Part shown: piece by piece, positions 14,646 through 22,965 of the stretch
How the letters are laid out: each line of letters begins with the position of its first letter
How positions within the stretch are numbered: position 1 is the stretch's first letter
Assembly (NCBI RefSeq): GCF_001429785.1
Contig: NZ_LMJF01000013.1
Coordinates: forward strand, 62,001 to 126,000
Source of the DNA: Lysobacter sp. Root916
GTDB lineage: Bacteria; Pseudomonadota; Gammaproteobacteria; Xanthomonadales; Xanthomonadaceae
Length of the DNA: 64,000 nt
Reading direction: 5' to 3'
Notes under the pieces: model-generated
What the model saw: the letters and a program-made list of their open reading frames with translations, nothing else
What the model was told of the DNA's origin: nothing
The model's database searches: none
Program-made: the position numbers and the translations under genes

Positions 14646-17621
14646 ATGAGCGAACTCATCACGCGCGCACTGGGCCTGTTCGACCAGTGGATCGACCTGC
14701 CCTGGGCCGAACGCCAAAGCGCTTTGGCCGAGCTGGCGCGCCGCGATCCCGCCTTGCACCAGGCGCTGCGCGCCTTGTTTCAAGCCGACGACGACAGCGC
14801 CTCCGGAATACTGTCGCGCTCGCCCGCGGACGTAATCGCCGACAAGCAAGCATCGCGGCCGCTGGATGCCGACGAAGCGCAGGCAGCGGATGCGCGCATC
14901 GGCACCCGCCTGGGCGCATGGCGCATCGACCGCGCGATCGCGCACGGCGGCATGGGCAGCGTCTACGAGGCGCACCGCGACGATGGCCACTACCAACAGC
15001 GCGTCGCGCTCAAATGCGTGCGCGCCGAGTTGGCCACGCCGGAGCTGATCGCGGCCTTCCGCAACGAGCGCAATCATCTCGCGCGTCTCGACCATCCCGG
15101 CATCGCCGCCCTGGTCGATGGCGGCGTGGACGAGAACGGCCAACCCTGGTTCGCGATGCGCTACGTCGATGGGCTTGCCATCGACCGCTGGTGCGATCGG
15201 CGCCGCGCACCGGTGCGCGAGCGCGTCGATCTGTTGATGCAGGCCGCGCGGGCCTTGGGATACGCGCATGCGCAAGGCCTGCTGCATCGCGACATCAAGC
15301 CGTCCAATCTGCTGGTGACCGAGGACGGCCGAGTGCAGCTGGTGGACTTCGGCTTGTCCTCCACCTTCGAGGTCTTGACCGGCGCGCACAGCGAGCGCAT
15401 AGGGCTGACCATGGACTACGCCGCGCCGGAGATACGGCGCGCAGGCGCGCACAGCCTCGGCGCGGGCGGCACGGCCGCGGACCTGTATGCCCTGGGCGTG
15501 CTGAGCTATCGCCTGCTGTGCGGGCAATGGCCGACCGCGTTGCATACCCTCAGCGCGCTGATACCCGACGCCGCGCAAGGCACCGCCGCGCCGATGGATC
15601 GCCTGCTCGCCCAGGTCCCGAGTTCGGTAGCGACCGAGCGCGGCGTTGCCGGCATTGCGGCGCTGACGCGCGAGCTTGCCGGCGATCTATCGGCGATCGC
15701 GCTCAAAGCGGTGGCCGAGCGGCCACAGGATCGCTATGCCAGCGCTCAGGCATTCGCCGAAGACCTGCGACGCTGGCGCACCGGCCACCCGGTCCATGCC
15801 AATCCGGTCGGCTGGTGGCCGCGCACGAAAAAACTGCTGCGTCGCAACCGCGCCGCCGCCAGTCTGGCATTCGCGCTGCCGCTGGTGCTGGGCGCGGCCT
15901 TCGGCATCTCGCACTGGCAGAGTCAGCGCGCCTTGCACGAAGCCCAGGCCACTCGCGCGGTCAGCGAACTGTTCGCCTCGACCCTGGGCTCGGCCACCTT
16001 ATCCGGCCTGGGCACCACGCCCTTCTCTTCGCGCAACCTGTTGGCCAAGACCGAAATGGAGCTGCGCAAGCTCGACCTGAAGCGGCACCACGTCCTGCAG
16101 GCGCACAGCCTGGCCACGCTGGCGCGCAGCTACGCGGTGATCGGCGACTATCGGCACGCCGAACGTCTGGCGGACGAGGCACAACTCAGTCTCGGCGACG
16201 ACATCGACGAAGAGGACTACGTCGCCGCCACGCGCTTGTCCCTGCTCAACATACAATCGCGCTACGCCGAGGCCGCGCAGGTGGCGCGCGCGCATCTCGC
16301 GGTGCTGGCCGAGCGTCACGATACGCAGGCGCATCAGTCCAAGGTCGCCTTCGGGGTCGAACTGGCGCAGGCGCAGTGGGGTCTGGGCGATCCGACGGCG
16401 GCCCTGAGGACGCTGGATACGGCATTGCGTCAGGCGCAAGCGCTGGGCGGCGGGCACGAGGAATTGCTCGCCCAACTGCTGATCCAGCGCAGCAAGTTCC
16501 GCGGCCGCCTGTTCCGGCTCAAAGAGGCGCAGGCCGACGCGGAGCGCGCCATCGCCTTGGTCGACCTGCGCAACCCGGTGCTGGCGGACGACGGGCGCGA
16601 TCACTGGTTGACCATGTCCGCCCGCTACCGGCGCTCGTCGGACCTGGCCATGGCCGAGCGCTTGTTGCGCGACCGCCGCGAGACCTTGGGCGACCGCCAC
16701 CCCAAGACCGCGCGCGCCTGGATCCTGCTCGGCTACGGGCAGTACGTGAACGGCCGTAAAGTCGATGCGCTGAAATACATCGAGGCCGGGCGCGCCCTGA
16801 TCGAAGCCGCCTACGGCCGCGACCATCCCGAGTACGCGCTATCGCTGTTGATGGGGTCCACCGTGGCCGCGCGCGAATCGCGCGACAATGTCCCGGTGCT
16901 GCGCGAGGCCTTGCGCATTTGCGAGACCCGTCTGGGCCCGGCCCATGAAACCACGTTGTTCGCGCGTCGCACCCTGGCCGCCCGCCTGCACGATCTGGCG
17001 CCGGCGATCCTGCAGCCCGGCGACCACAAGGAGGCCGAGGCGCTGTTCGAATACAACCTGCGCATCAAGCGCGCGGCCCGCATTCCGGGGCCGTGGGAGA
17101 AGCTGCTGCTGGCCCATTCGCTGCTGCTGCACGGCGGCGCGGCGGACCTGCCCAGGGTCGAAGCCCTGCTGCGCGAGAGCCGCGCGGATGGAGAGCGCTA
17201 TTTCGAGCCCAAGAGCAGCTACCGGGGCATGGTCGATATCTTCTGGATCACCCTGCGCTACCAGCAAGGCCATCGCGTCGAAGCCGACCGCGACTTCGCG
17301 CGCACCCTGGACGCGTACCGCGACGACACCGGCTACCTCGCGCAGTTGTACCTGCACGACTCCTGGGTGTATCGCGCCCTTCACGCCTACGAGCACTGCG
17401 ACAACGCGCAGGCGCAGCGCTATCTGGAGCAGGCCCTGGCCTCGGAGCGGGCCAGGCTCGGGCCCACGCATTTCGCCACCCGCGACACCGTCGGCTTCCT
17501 CAGCGCGCTACGCCAGCGCGGCCGCATGCTCAACACCACGGGCGCACAGGTTCCGATCAAGGCTGCGCTGAGCGCGGCGGAACCGCTGCATCTCCAGGCG
17601 TGCCGCGGCAAGGCGCGTTAG
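14646..17621 (+). CDS. Membrane-anchored Ser/Thr protein kinase with TPR-like C-terminal region
   Basis: A 991-residue Hanks-type kinase. A helical N-terminus of about 90 residues precedes the kinase domain: glycine loop AHGGMGSVYEA (99-109), the ALK lysine K123, catalytic HRDIKPSN (214-221), DFG (234-236) and an APE-equivalent AAPE (259-262). A single transmembrane helix (about 402-420, after RRNR) anchors it. Residues from about 430 to the end form a long helical, TPR-like region that would lie in the periplasm. All key catalytic residues are present. It is divergent from one large repeat surface protein and 1.7 kb from its paralogue, so a shared envelope role is plausible but unproven. Confidence 0.88.
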   Translation: MSELITRALGLFDQWIDLPWAERQSALAELARRDPALHQALRALFQADDDSASGILSRSPADVIADKQASRPLDADEAQAADARIGTRLGAWRIDRAIAHGGMGSVYEAHRDDGHYQQRVALKCVRAELATPELIAAFRNERNHLARLDHPGIAALVDGGVDENGQPWFAMRYVDGLAIDRWCDRRRAPVRERVDLLMQAARALGYAHAQGLLHRDIKPSNLLVTEDGRVQLVDFGLSSTFEVLTGAHSERIGLTMDYAAPEIRRAGAHSLGAGGTAADLYALGVLSYRLLCGQWPTALHTLSALIPDAAQGTAAPMDRLLAQVPSSVATERGVAGIAALTRELAGDLSAIALKAVAERPQDRYASAQAFAEDLRRWRTGHPVHANPVGWWPRTKKLLRRNRAAASLAFALPLVLGAAFGISHWQSQRALHEAQATRAVSELFASTLGSATLSGLGTTPFSSRNLLAKTEMELRKLDLKRHHVLQAHSLATLARSYAVIGDYRHAERLADEAQLSLGDDIDEEDYVAATRLSLLNIQSRYAEAAQVARAHLAVLAERHDTQAHQSKVAFGVELAQAQWGLGDPTAALRTLDTALRQAQALGGGHEELLAQLLIQRSKFRGRLFRLKEAQADAERAIALVDLRNPVLADDGRDHWLTMSARYRRSSDLAMAERLLRDRRETLGDRHPKTARAWILLGYGQYVNGRKVDALKYIEAGRALIEAAYGRDHPEYALSLLMGSTVAARESRDNVPVLREALRICETRLGPAHETTLFARRTLAARLHDLAPAILQPGDHKEAEALFEYNLRIKRAARIPGPWEKLLLAHSLLLHGGAADLPRVEALLRESRADGERYFEPKSSYRGMVDIFWITLRYQQGHRVEADRDFARTLDAYRDDTGYLAQLYLHDSWVYRALHAYEHCDNAQAQRYLEQALASERARLGPTHFATRDTVGFLSALRQRGRMLNTTGAQVPIKAALSAAEPLHLQACRGKAR

Positions 17622-17651
17622 CGCGACGGGGCGGGCTCGGGTCGGACCGGC

Positions 17652-18002
17652 TCAGGCCCATTGCGAGCGCAGGTAAACCAGCGCCAGAAAGCCCGCGGCC
17701 ACCACCGCGCCCACGATGGTGATCCAGCGCGCGAACGTCTCGTCGGAGGGGGCGCGTTCCGCGTGCTCGATGGCGCGTTCGAACTCGGCGGCGTCGACAC
17801 GCACGGCGGGTTCATGGTTCGGATCGCGCAGGAGCCTACGCGCATCTTCGGCCTGCTCGGGCAAACACACGAACAGCGCCCACTGGCTGCCCATCCTGCG
17901 CGATTCGACCTCGGAGGCGAAGCTGGGAATACCCTTCTCACGCAGGCGGCCGCGCGCCTGCGACAGGGCGTCGCTGTCGTGAAATCGACAGAGGAACTCC
18001 AT
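17652..18002 (-). CDS. Small DUF2007-like membrane protein
   Basis: A 116-residue protein. Residues 1-70 look like the DUF2007 putative signal-transducing fold: MEFLCRFHDSDALSQARGRL, then the helix-strand ending WALFVCLPEQAEDARRLLRD. One C-terminal transmembrane helix (WITIVGAVVAAGFLALVYL, about 92-110) anchors it with the domain in the cytoplasm. It follows another small membrane protein gene on the same strand by 13 bases, so the two form a probable operon. It converges with the kinase gene 30 bases away. No experimental role is known for the family. Confidence 0.65.
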   Translation of the reverse strand: MEFLCRFHDSDALSQARGRLREKGIPSFASEVESRRMGSQWALFVCLPEQAEDARRLLRDPNHEPAVRVDAAEFERAIEHAERAPSDETFARWITIVGAVVAAGFLALVYLRSQWA

Positions 18003-18015
18003 GCCTCGGCTGCCG

Positions 18016-18336
18016 CTACAGGGCGGTCATGACCGCTAGGCCGATCGCCACCGCCATCGTGGCGGCGAACCACACGATGGCGGGAACCGGCGGGCCTATG
18101 AGCACACGCTTGAAACGGTCTTTGTCGAAAGCGGAAAGCGGACTGACCGCATTCTCCCGTCGCAGGCGGGCCCAGCCGAACGCGAAGAAAATGGAGAGCG
18201 AGATCGCCACCAGCCATACGATCATGAGACTGGAATCCAGCCCATTCCCCGTTAGCGCCAGCAACAACGGCACGCCGTTGAGCACGCCGATCGCCAGTGC
18301 GAAACGTCCCCAGGACAAGTTCACGGTATCCGGCAT
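18016..18336 (-). CDS. Small integral membrane protein, unknown function
   Basis: A 106-residue protein with three hydrophobic helices: FALAIGVLNGVPLLLAL, SLMIVWLVAISLSIFFAFGW and a C-terminal PAIVWFAATMAVAIGLAVM. A basic loop between helices two and three (ARLRRENAV ... DKDRFKRVL) predicts a cytoplasmic loop. No family was recognised. The ATG at 18336 gives a compact protein; an upstream extension would add 22 polar residues without support. It lies 13 bases before the DUF2007-like gene on the same strand, and the two are probably cotranscribed. Confidence 0.55.
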   Translation of the reverse strand: MPDTVNLSWGRFALAIGVLNGVPLLLALTGNGLDSSLMIVWLVAISLSIFFAFGWARLRRENAVSPLSAFDKDRFKRVLIGPPVPAIVWFAATMAVAIGLAVMTAL

Positions 18337-18420
18337 AGCGCCTCTCGCTGCCCCCAGGAATCGATGCGATCCAGATTGGACTCGGATCGACGGCACCGTC
18401 AAGGCGTGGCCAGGAACCTG

Positions 18421-18897
18421 TTACTTCCGAGCTGCCGCGCTCGCGTACAGCTCGGCCGGTATTCCAGCCAGCGCCGGTCCGGTAAGGTCCGCGCCCTCCA
18501 GGGTGCCGTTCTCGCGCAAGGCCTGGCTGGCCGCGGCCACCACCGAGCTGCGCAGCGCCACCGCGCCGAAGCCGCGACGGGGACCGGCGTGATACATCTC
18601 CACCGCCAGCACCAAGGCGCTCTTGAAGACGGGCTCGATTTCGAACTCGAACCGATGCCAGCGACCGCGCCGATCGCGCGCGCTGAAGGTGGTCGGCAGT
18701 TCGACGCCATCCATGTGCGAGACCAGGACCAGCCCGAACACCTCGGGCAGCCAGTCGATCACACGCCGGGCGAGCATGGGCTCTTCCACCAGCGCCGCGA
18801 CCCGCCGCTCGATCTCATCCTCGCTGACGCCCTCCTGGCCGACGATATCGATGGCTTGCTTTAGTACCGATTCGGTGGGAGCTGAGAGTTGCGGCAT
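18421..18897 (-). CDS. Conserved hypothetical soluble protein
   Basis: A 158-residue protein without signal peptide or membrane segments, not recognised as a known family. It is mixed alpha/beta: an N-terminal helix (SVLKQAIDIVGQEGVSEDEI), an EEPMLARRVIDWLPEVFGLV segment, a strand pair around WHRFEFEIEPVF, and a small C-terminal helix rich in Ala. Codon use is like its neighbours, with strong third-position GC. It sits 84 bases upstream of the small membrane protein gene on the same strand, so it may lead that operon. No role is proposed. Confidence 0.5.
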   Translation of the reverse strand: MPQLSAPTESVLKQAIDIVGQEGVSEDEIERRVAALVEEPMLARRVIDWLPEVFGLVLVSHMDGVELPTTFSARDRRGRWHRFEFEIEPVFKSALVLAVEMYHAGPRRGFGAVALRSSVVAAASQALRENGTLEGADLTGPALAGIPAELYASAAARK

Positions 18898-19300
18898 GCC
18901 AGGGTAGTCGTTGGGTGCAAGCCCGCTCGCCGGGCAAGCGGACCTTTGCGCGAGGGGTCCGGCCGCTATTGTACGGCCGGCCAGGTGCCGGCCACTTGCC
19001 GCAAAACGCCGGAATTCGCAGCCATCCATCGCGATCGAAGCCCGAGACGCGATGTCCACTCATGGTCGGCGACCTCGTGACGCGGGGTCAACGCCCGATC
19101 GCGGCTTTGCGGCGGCCAGTCGCCGAACCGGTGCCGTCTTGCGACACCTGGACGACCGCCGGCGCCTGCGCACCCGTCGCCACACGCGCGCGAACGGCAT
19201 CCGGTACGCCCAGACCGAGCTGCCCAGCCAACGCGCGCAGCGCTGCTGCGCCTTGTCGGCGCAAGCGCCGCGGCTTCGCCTGATAACGAGGCTCAGGCGC
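18898..19300. other. Intergenic region, nothing recognised
   Basis: About 400 bases lie between the hypothetical gene start and the 3-prime end of the large surface-protein gene. No ribosome-binding site, conserved frame, terminator with a T-run or RNA-like fold was noticed. Confidence 0.4.
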
Positions 19301-22159
19301 TCACAGCACCGTGCACTGCAAAGTGAAGACCACGCCGCTGGCATTCGGCAGGGTCGGCACTGCGACGCCGCCGACGGCGAGCAGATTCGCGGGCGTGGCA
19401 GGACAGGCCGCGGCGCCGATCGGCGCGCAAGCGATCACCGTGCATCCGCTCAACTGCGCGCCCGGCGTATCGCGCACCACCGCACCGTGCGCGGCATCCG
19501 GCCCCTGATTGCGAACGGTCACGGTATAGGTGGTCGTGCTGCCCGCCGTGAGCAGGCTGGCGCCATTGGTCTTCGCGACCGAGAGGTCCGCCGATCGGCG
19601 CGTATTGGTGTAGGTGCAGACGATCGCCGTGTCGGCCGCAGCCACGGTGATGCCGTCGTTCGGATTGGCGTCCGCGCTTCCGGTGCAGGCCAGGCTGCCG
19701 TTGTAGGCGCCGGCATTGGCGCCGGCCAGGCTTTCGGCGACGACCACCGTCTCGCCGGCGAACACCGTCGTCGGTGTGGCATCGCTATCGAGCTCGCCGG
19801 CGCTGCCCGCATCCGAGGCCAGGCTGTCGATGCCGGCACCGGCGCGGGTCAGCGTTACGGTGGCGTCGTCGCCCACCGCCGCGCCCGACCATTGCTTGCG
19901 CAGCTGCAGCGTCGTCGTCCTGCGCGTGTTGGTGTAGGTGCAGGTGATCAGGGTATCGACCGCGAGATTGCCCGGGATCTGCACCGTATTGGCGGCCTGG
20001 CCGTTCGCCCCCGACGGCACCACGCCGTTGTCGCAGGTCAGCGAGGTGAGGTAATTGGCCAGCGCGCCGGCCGGGGTCATGGTTTCGGCCGGCAGGCTCG
20101 CGGTCTCGCCGACCAGCACCCCGACGGCCGCGCCCTGCATGGCGGCGGTGGCCGGCGAATTGAAGGCGGCGGTGTTGTTGGCCAGACCCGTGGTCGCGGC
20201 GATCGTAGCCACGTCGCCGACCGCGCTGTTCACGTCCCAGGTCTTGGCCAGTCGGAACTGCGCCCGCTTGGTGTTGGTATAGGTGCAGGTCACGGTCTCG
20301 CCGGCGGCGACATCGATGGTCGCGACGCGGGTGCCGGTGTTGCCGCTGCTGTTGCCGGTGGGATCGCTGCAGACCAGGCCGGTCAGCACCCACCCGGCTA
20401 CCGCGGTTTCGGTGATCGTATAGCTGCCGGCGGCCAGGCCGGTGAAGTTGCGCGTGTTCGACAGCGTGGCGTCGCCGTCGTCGTCCAGGCTGAAGGCGCT
20501 CAAACCGGTGCCGGTCGCGGTGAACGCGAAGTCCTGGGCGTCGTTGGGCACCGCGTCCTTGACGACGACGATCGTCGCCGCCGGCTGCACCACCAGACAG
20601 ACCGGATTGAAGTCCGGAAACAGCGCGCTGGTGGTGCCGGTGATGTTGATCGTGCTGTTGGTGAAGGCGGTGGGGTTGGCCGCGCAACTGGTATTGGTCT
20701 GCCCCGGCACATTGGTGACGTTGACGCTGATCGTGCAGGACGTGCCCGCGTTCAAGGTGATGCCGCTGGCCACGATCGCGGTCGCGCCGGACGCGGCCGT
20801 CACCGTGCCGCCGCAGGTGTTGGCGATCGCCGCCGGGTTGGCCACGCGCAGGCTGCTGGGCAGGTTGTCGGTGAACCCGACCCCGGTCAGGTTCACCGAG
20901 GTCGGCGAGGTGTTGTCCAAGGTGAAGGTGTAGGTGCCGACGCCGCCATCGACGATCGCGGCCGGCGTCAGCGACTTGCGCAGGGCGGCGGTGCCGGTTT
21001 CCACCGACACGAAGTAGGAGCCGCTGACCAGCCAATCGTTGCCGAGGCTGCGCTGGCGGAAGCGCAGGGTGCGGATGGAGCCGTCGGCGGGCAGCAGGCC
21101 GCTGGCGTTGAAGATGTCCGAGTCGTAGTCCGCCGATCCCCAGGTGCCGACGGTGGTGTAGGTGGAGGGCGTGAAGCCCGTGGCCGGGTTGCGCGCGGCA
21201 TAGCTGCCCGAGATCGCCGGGCCGCCGTCGGTGCTGACGTCGTTGCCCGCCGCCCAGCCGATGGTGGAGTTGAGCGCATCGCTGGTGACGTTGCGCACCG
21301 GGTCGCTCAGATCGGTGAGCGTGCCGCCGGCGATGCCGAACGACAGGAAGTCGTCGCAGTTGCCGCAGGTGAAGCCGCCCGTGGTCCCCGACGGATCGCC
21401 GTAGGTGGCGGCCACGCCGACGGTGGCGGTGACCGTGCCGCCATTGGGCAACTGCACGTTCGGCACGTCGGTATCGATCGACAAGGCGCCGGAGCCGAAG
21501 AACTGCCAGTTGTCGGCGACCGTGATCGAGCGCGGCAGCGCGTTGGCGTGGCGGTAGACCACGATCAGCGACCAGCCGCCGAGGCGGCTGCGCGCGGCGT
21601 CGCCGGCGCCGGCCGCGGTGAAGCCCGGTGCCGGGTCGGCGACGAAGTAGCGCGCCAGCGGACTGCCGCCGGCATTGCTGACGTAGCCGTTGGCCGGCAT
21701 CAGGCTGGTCACGTTGAACATGATCTGGCGATAGAAGCGGGTACCGCCGCTGGCCGCTTCGGTGGTGGTGCGCGCCTGCAGGAATTGCGCCGAGGCGCTG
21801 GTCAGGGTGGTATAGCTGCCGCCGGGCACGCGGAACTTGACGCTGGTCATCGGCCCGATGCCCTGACTGGTCTGATAACCCGTCTGCACGGTCAGATAGG
21901 CGTACATGATGGTCGAGCCGGACGGCAGGATCAGATCCGCCGAGGACGAGATCGCGGTGCTCGCGTCGCCATCGACGTCGTTGACCACGATCGGATTGCC
22001 GAAGTCGGACGAGCGCAGGTAGTGCGCGTTGCCGATCATCGCGGCGCCGCCCTTCAGCACCTGCTGATAGCGCACCGTCGTTTGCGCGCCGACGTTCGAT
22101 ACCCAAGCCAGGCACGCCAACACCAACAGGCCGCCCAACCACTGCTGCACTCGCTCCAT
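19301..22159 (-). CDS. Large secreted surface protein with repeated SpaA-like/DUF11-type modules (paralogue 2)
   Basis: A 952-residue protein with signal peptide MERVQQWLGGLLVLACLAWVSNVGA. The first 400 residues are a beta-rich domain (FGNPIVVNDVDGDAS, SSADLILPSGSTIMYAYLTV). A DUF11-type domain follows (TYTFTLDNTSPTSVNL), then a chain of prealbumin-like modules, each closing in C-T-Y-T-N-T-(K/R)-R, and a final DUF11-type domain with NQGPDAAHGAVVRD. It ends CTVL with no anchor. At least one module (RLAKTWDVNSAVGDVATIA...) and the C-terminal domain are close relatives of those in the protein at 12149. Likely a secreted adhesin or matrix protein; the exporter is not in the window. Confidence 0.75.
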   Translation of the reverse strand: MERVQQWLGGLLVLACLAWVSNVGAQTTVRYQQVLKGGAAMIGNAHYLRSSDFGNPIVVNDVDGDASTAISSSADLILPSGSTIMYAYLTVQTGYQTSQGIGPMTSVKFRVPGGSYTTLTSASAQFLQARTTTEAASGGTRFYRQIMFNVTSLMPANGYVSNAGGSPLARYFVADPAPGFTAAGAGDAARSRLGGWSLIVVYRHANALPRSITVADNWQFFGSGALSIDTDVPNVQLPNGGTVTATVGVAATYGDPSGTTGGFTCGNCDDFLSFGIAGGTLTDLSDPVRNVTSDALNSTIGWAAGNDVSTDGGPAISGSYAARNPATGFTPSTYTTVGTWGSADYDSDIFNASGLLPADGSIRTLRFRQRSLGNDWLVSGSYFVSVETGTAALRKSLTPAAIVDGGVGTYTFTLDNTSPTSVNLTGVGFTDNLPSSLRVANPAAIANTCGGTVTAASGATAIVASGITLNAGTSCTISVNVTNVPGQTNTSCAANPTAFTNSTINITGTTSALFPDFNPVCLVVQPAATIVVVKDAVPNDAQDFAFTATGTGLSAFSLDDDGDATLSNTRNFTGLAAGSYTITETAVAGWVLTGLVCSDPTGNSSGNTGTRVATIDVAAGETVTCTYTNTKRAQFRLAKTWDVNSAVGDVATIAATTGLANNTAAFNSPATAAMQGAAVGVLVGETASLPAETMTPAGALANYLTSLTCDNGVVPSGANGQAANTVQIPGNLAVDTLITCTYTNTRRTTTLQLRKQWSGAAVGDDATVTLTRAGAGIDSLASDAGSAGELDSDATPTTVFAGETVVVAESLAGANAGAYNGSLACTGSADANPNDGITVAAADTAIVCTYTNTRRSADLSVAKTNGASLLTAGSTTTYTVTVRNQGPDAAHGAVVRDTPGAQLSGCTVIACAPIGAAACPATPANLLAVGGVAVPTLPNASGVVFTLQCTVL

Positions 22160-22409
22160 CAGACGCCTATCCCCTTCCTGCGCATCGGCGCGAAGCGCCA
22201 GGCAGCGCCGCAGGCCTCGATTCGATCGCCCCTTCGTTTCGCACGAACCGGCTGCGGACCCTTCCGTGCGCATGCCGCCGCAGGTCCCCGACCGGATTTC
22301 CCCTTGTCCTGTGGGCGCTCGAAACCTCACCGGCGGCACCTGCGGCGCGGCGTGCGCGGAGCCCATTCCCGCAGCCCGGCCCGGCGCACCTCAACAGGAC
22401 GATAAATAT

Positions 22410-22436
22410 CCTATAGGAAACTAATTGTTAGTCACA
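22410..22436 (-). promoter_or_regulatory. Shared upstream motif TGTGA-N14-CCTATAGG, copy 2
   Basis: On the minus strand CTGTGAC is followed 14 bases after TGTGA by CCTATAGG (22410-22417), about 250 bases before the surface-protein start at 22159. The same arrangement occurs upstream of the paralogue at 14227, supporting common control. If TATAGG is a -10 element, CTGTGA would be a -35 with a 16-base spacer. Confidence 0.4.
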
Positions 22437-22525
22437 GAAAAATTACAACCCAGTCACAGAAGACCAGGGGAGCGCTTGGATGGGGGCAAGTCTTGTGCAC
22501 TAACAACCCGCATGAAATGCACTAA
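22430..22525. repeat. Two pairs of direct repeats, each spaced 22 bases
   Basis: AGTCACAGAA occurs at 22430-22439 and 22452-22461. TGCACTAA occurs at 22496-22503 and 22518-22525. Both pairs have a 22-base period, about two helical turns, which suits a regulator binding one face of DNA upstream of the surface-protein gene. Confidence 0.5.
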
Positions 22526-22965
22526 AAACGCGCTTAATCAATCAGATGCAGACGCGATTCGCCCGCAATAGATACGCAATTCATGCGCTCACAGGGCGGA
22601 TATACGGTGGCTGGCGCGGCGCCGAGGCGAGCGCGGGATCGACCCGGATTCTTGGCCGGGTCGGACAACCTCAGTCTGGGATCGGAGGGCGGGATCTACG
22701 CGGTCGCCGATCCGCCGCAGCTCGCTGCCGCCTGCATCGGCAGGCAGGGCCAGGCCTGCCGCTCTACTGCATCCATGGCTTCAAGACGCCTTGATCTGTG
22801 CCGCCGCCTTGTCGCCGGCAAACCCGTCCGGAGGCGTCGCGGCCCTGTGCGGCCGCCGCGACGCCCGGCATCGGCGACGGACGCCCGTAAATGGCGTCCA
22901 TCGCCGGCGATGCGGTCATGCCGCATCGATTCGGGAGCGCCGCGCGCGGCGGCGCCCCGAATCCG

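Larger units (their letters stand above)
22160..22965. other. Long intergenic region with AT-rich promoter segment
   Basis: About 800 bases lie between two minus-strand genes. Positions 22395-22565 are markedly AT-rich and carry the shared CCTATAGG motif and two pairs of direct repeats (annotated separately), so this is the likely control region of the 952-residue surface protein. The rest (22570-22965) is GC-rich without a convincing gene. Confidence 0.5.

Noticed and set aside
18421-18897. Possible SMI1/KNR4-type immunity protein
   Set aside because: No family motif could be identified and no toxin gene is adjacent, so it is left as hypothetical.
18911-22405. An open frame of more than 1100 codons antisense to the large surface protein
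   Set aside because: It is an Arg/Gly/Ala-rich shadow with no recognisable domain, and it runs across an intergenic region and the promoter of the real gene.
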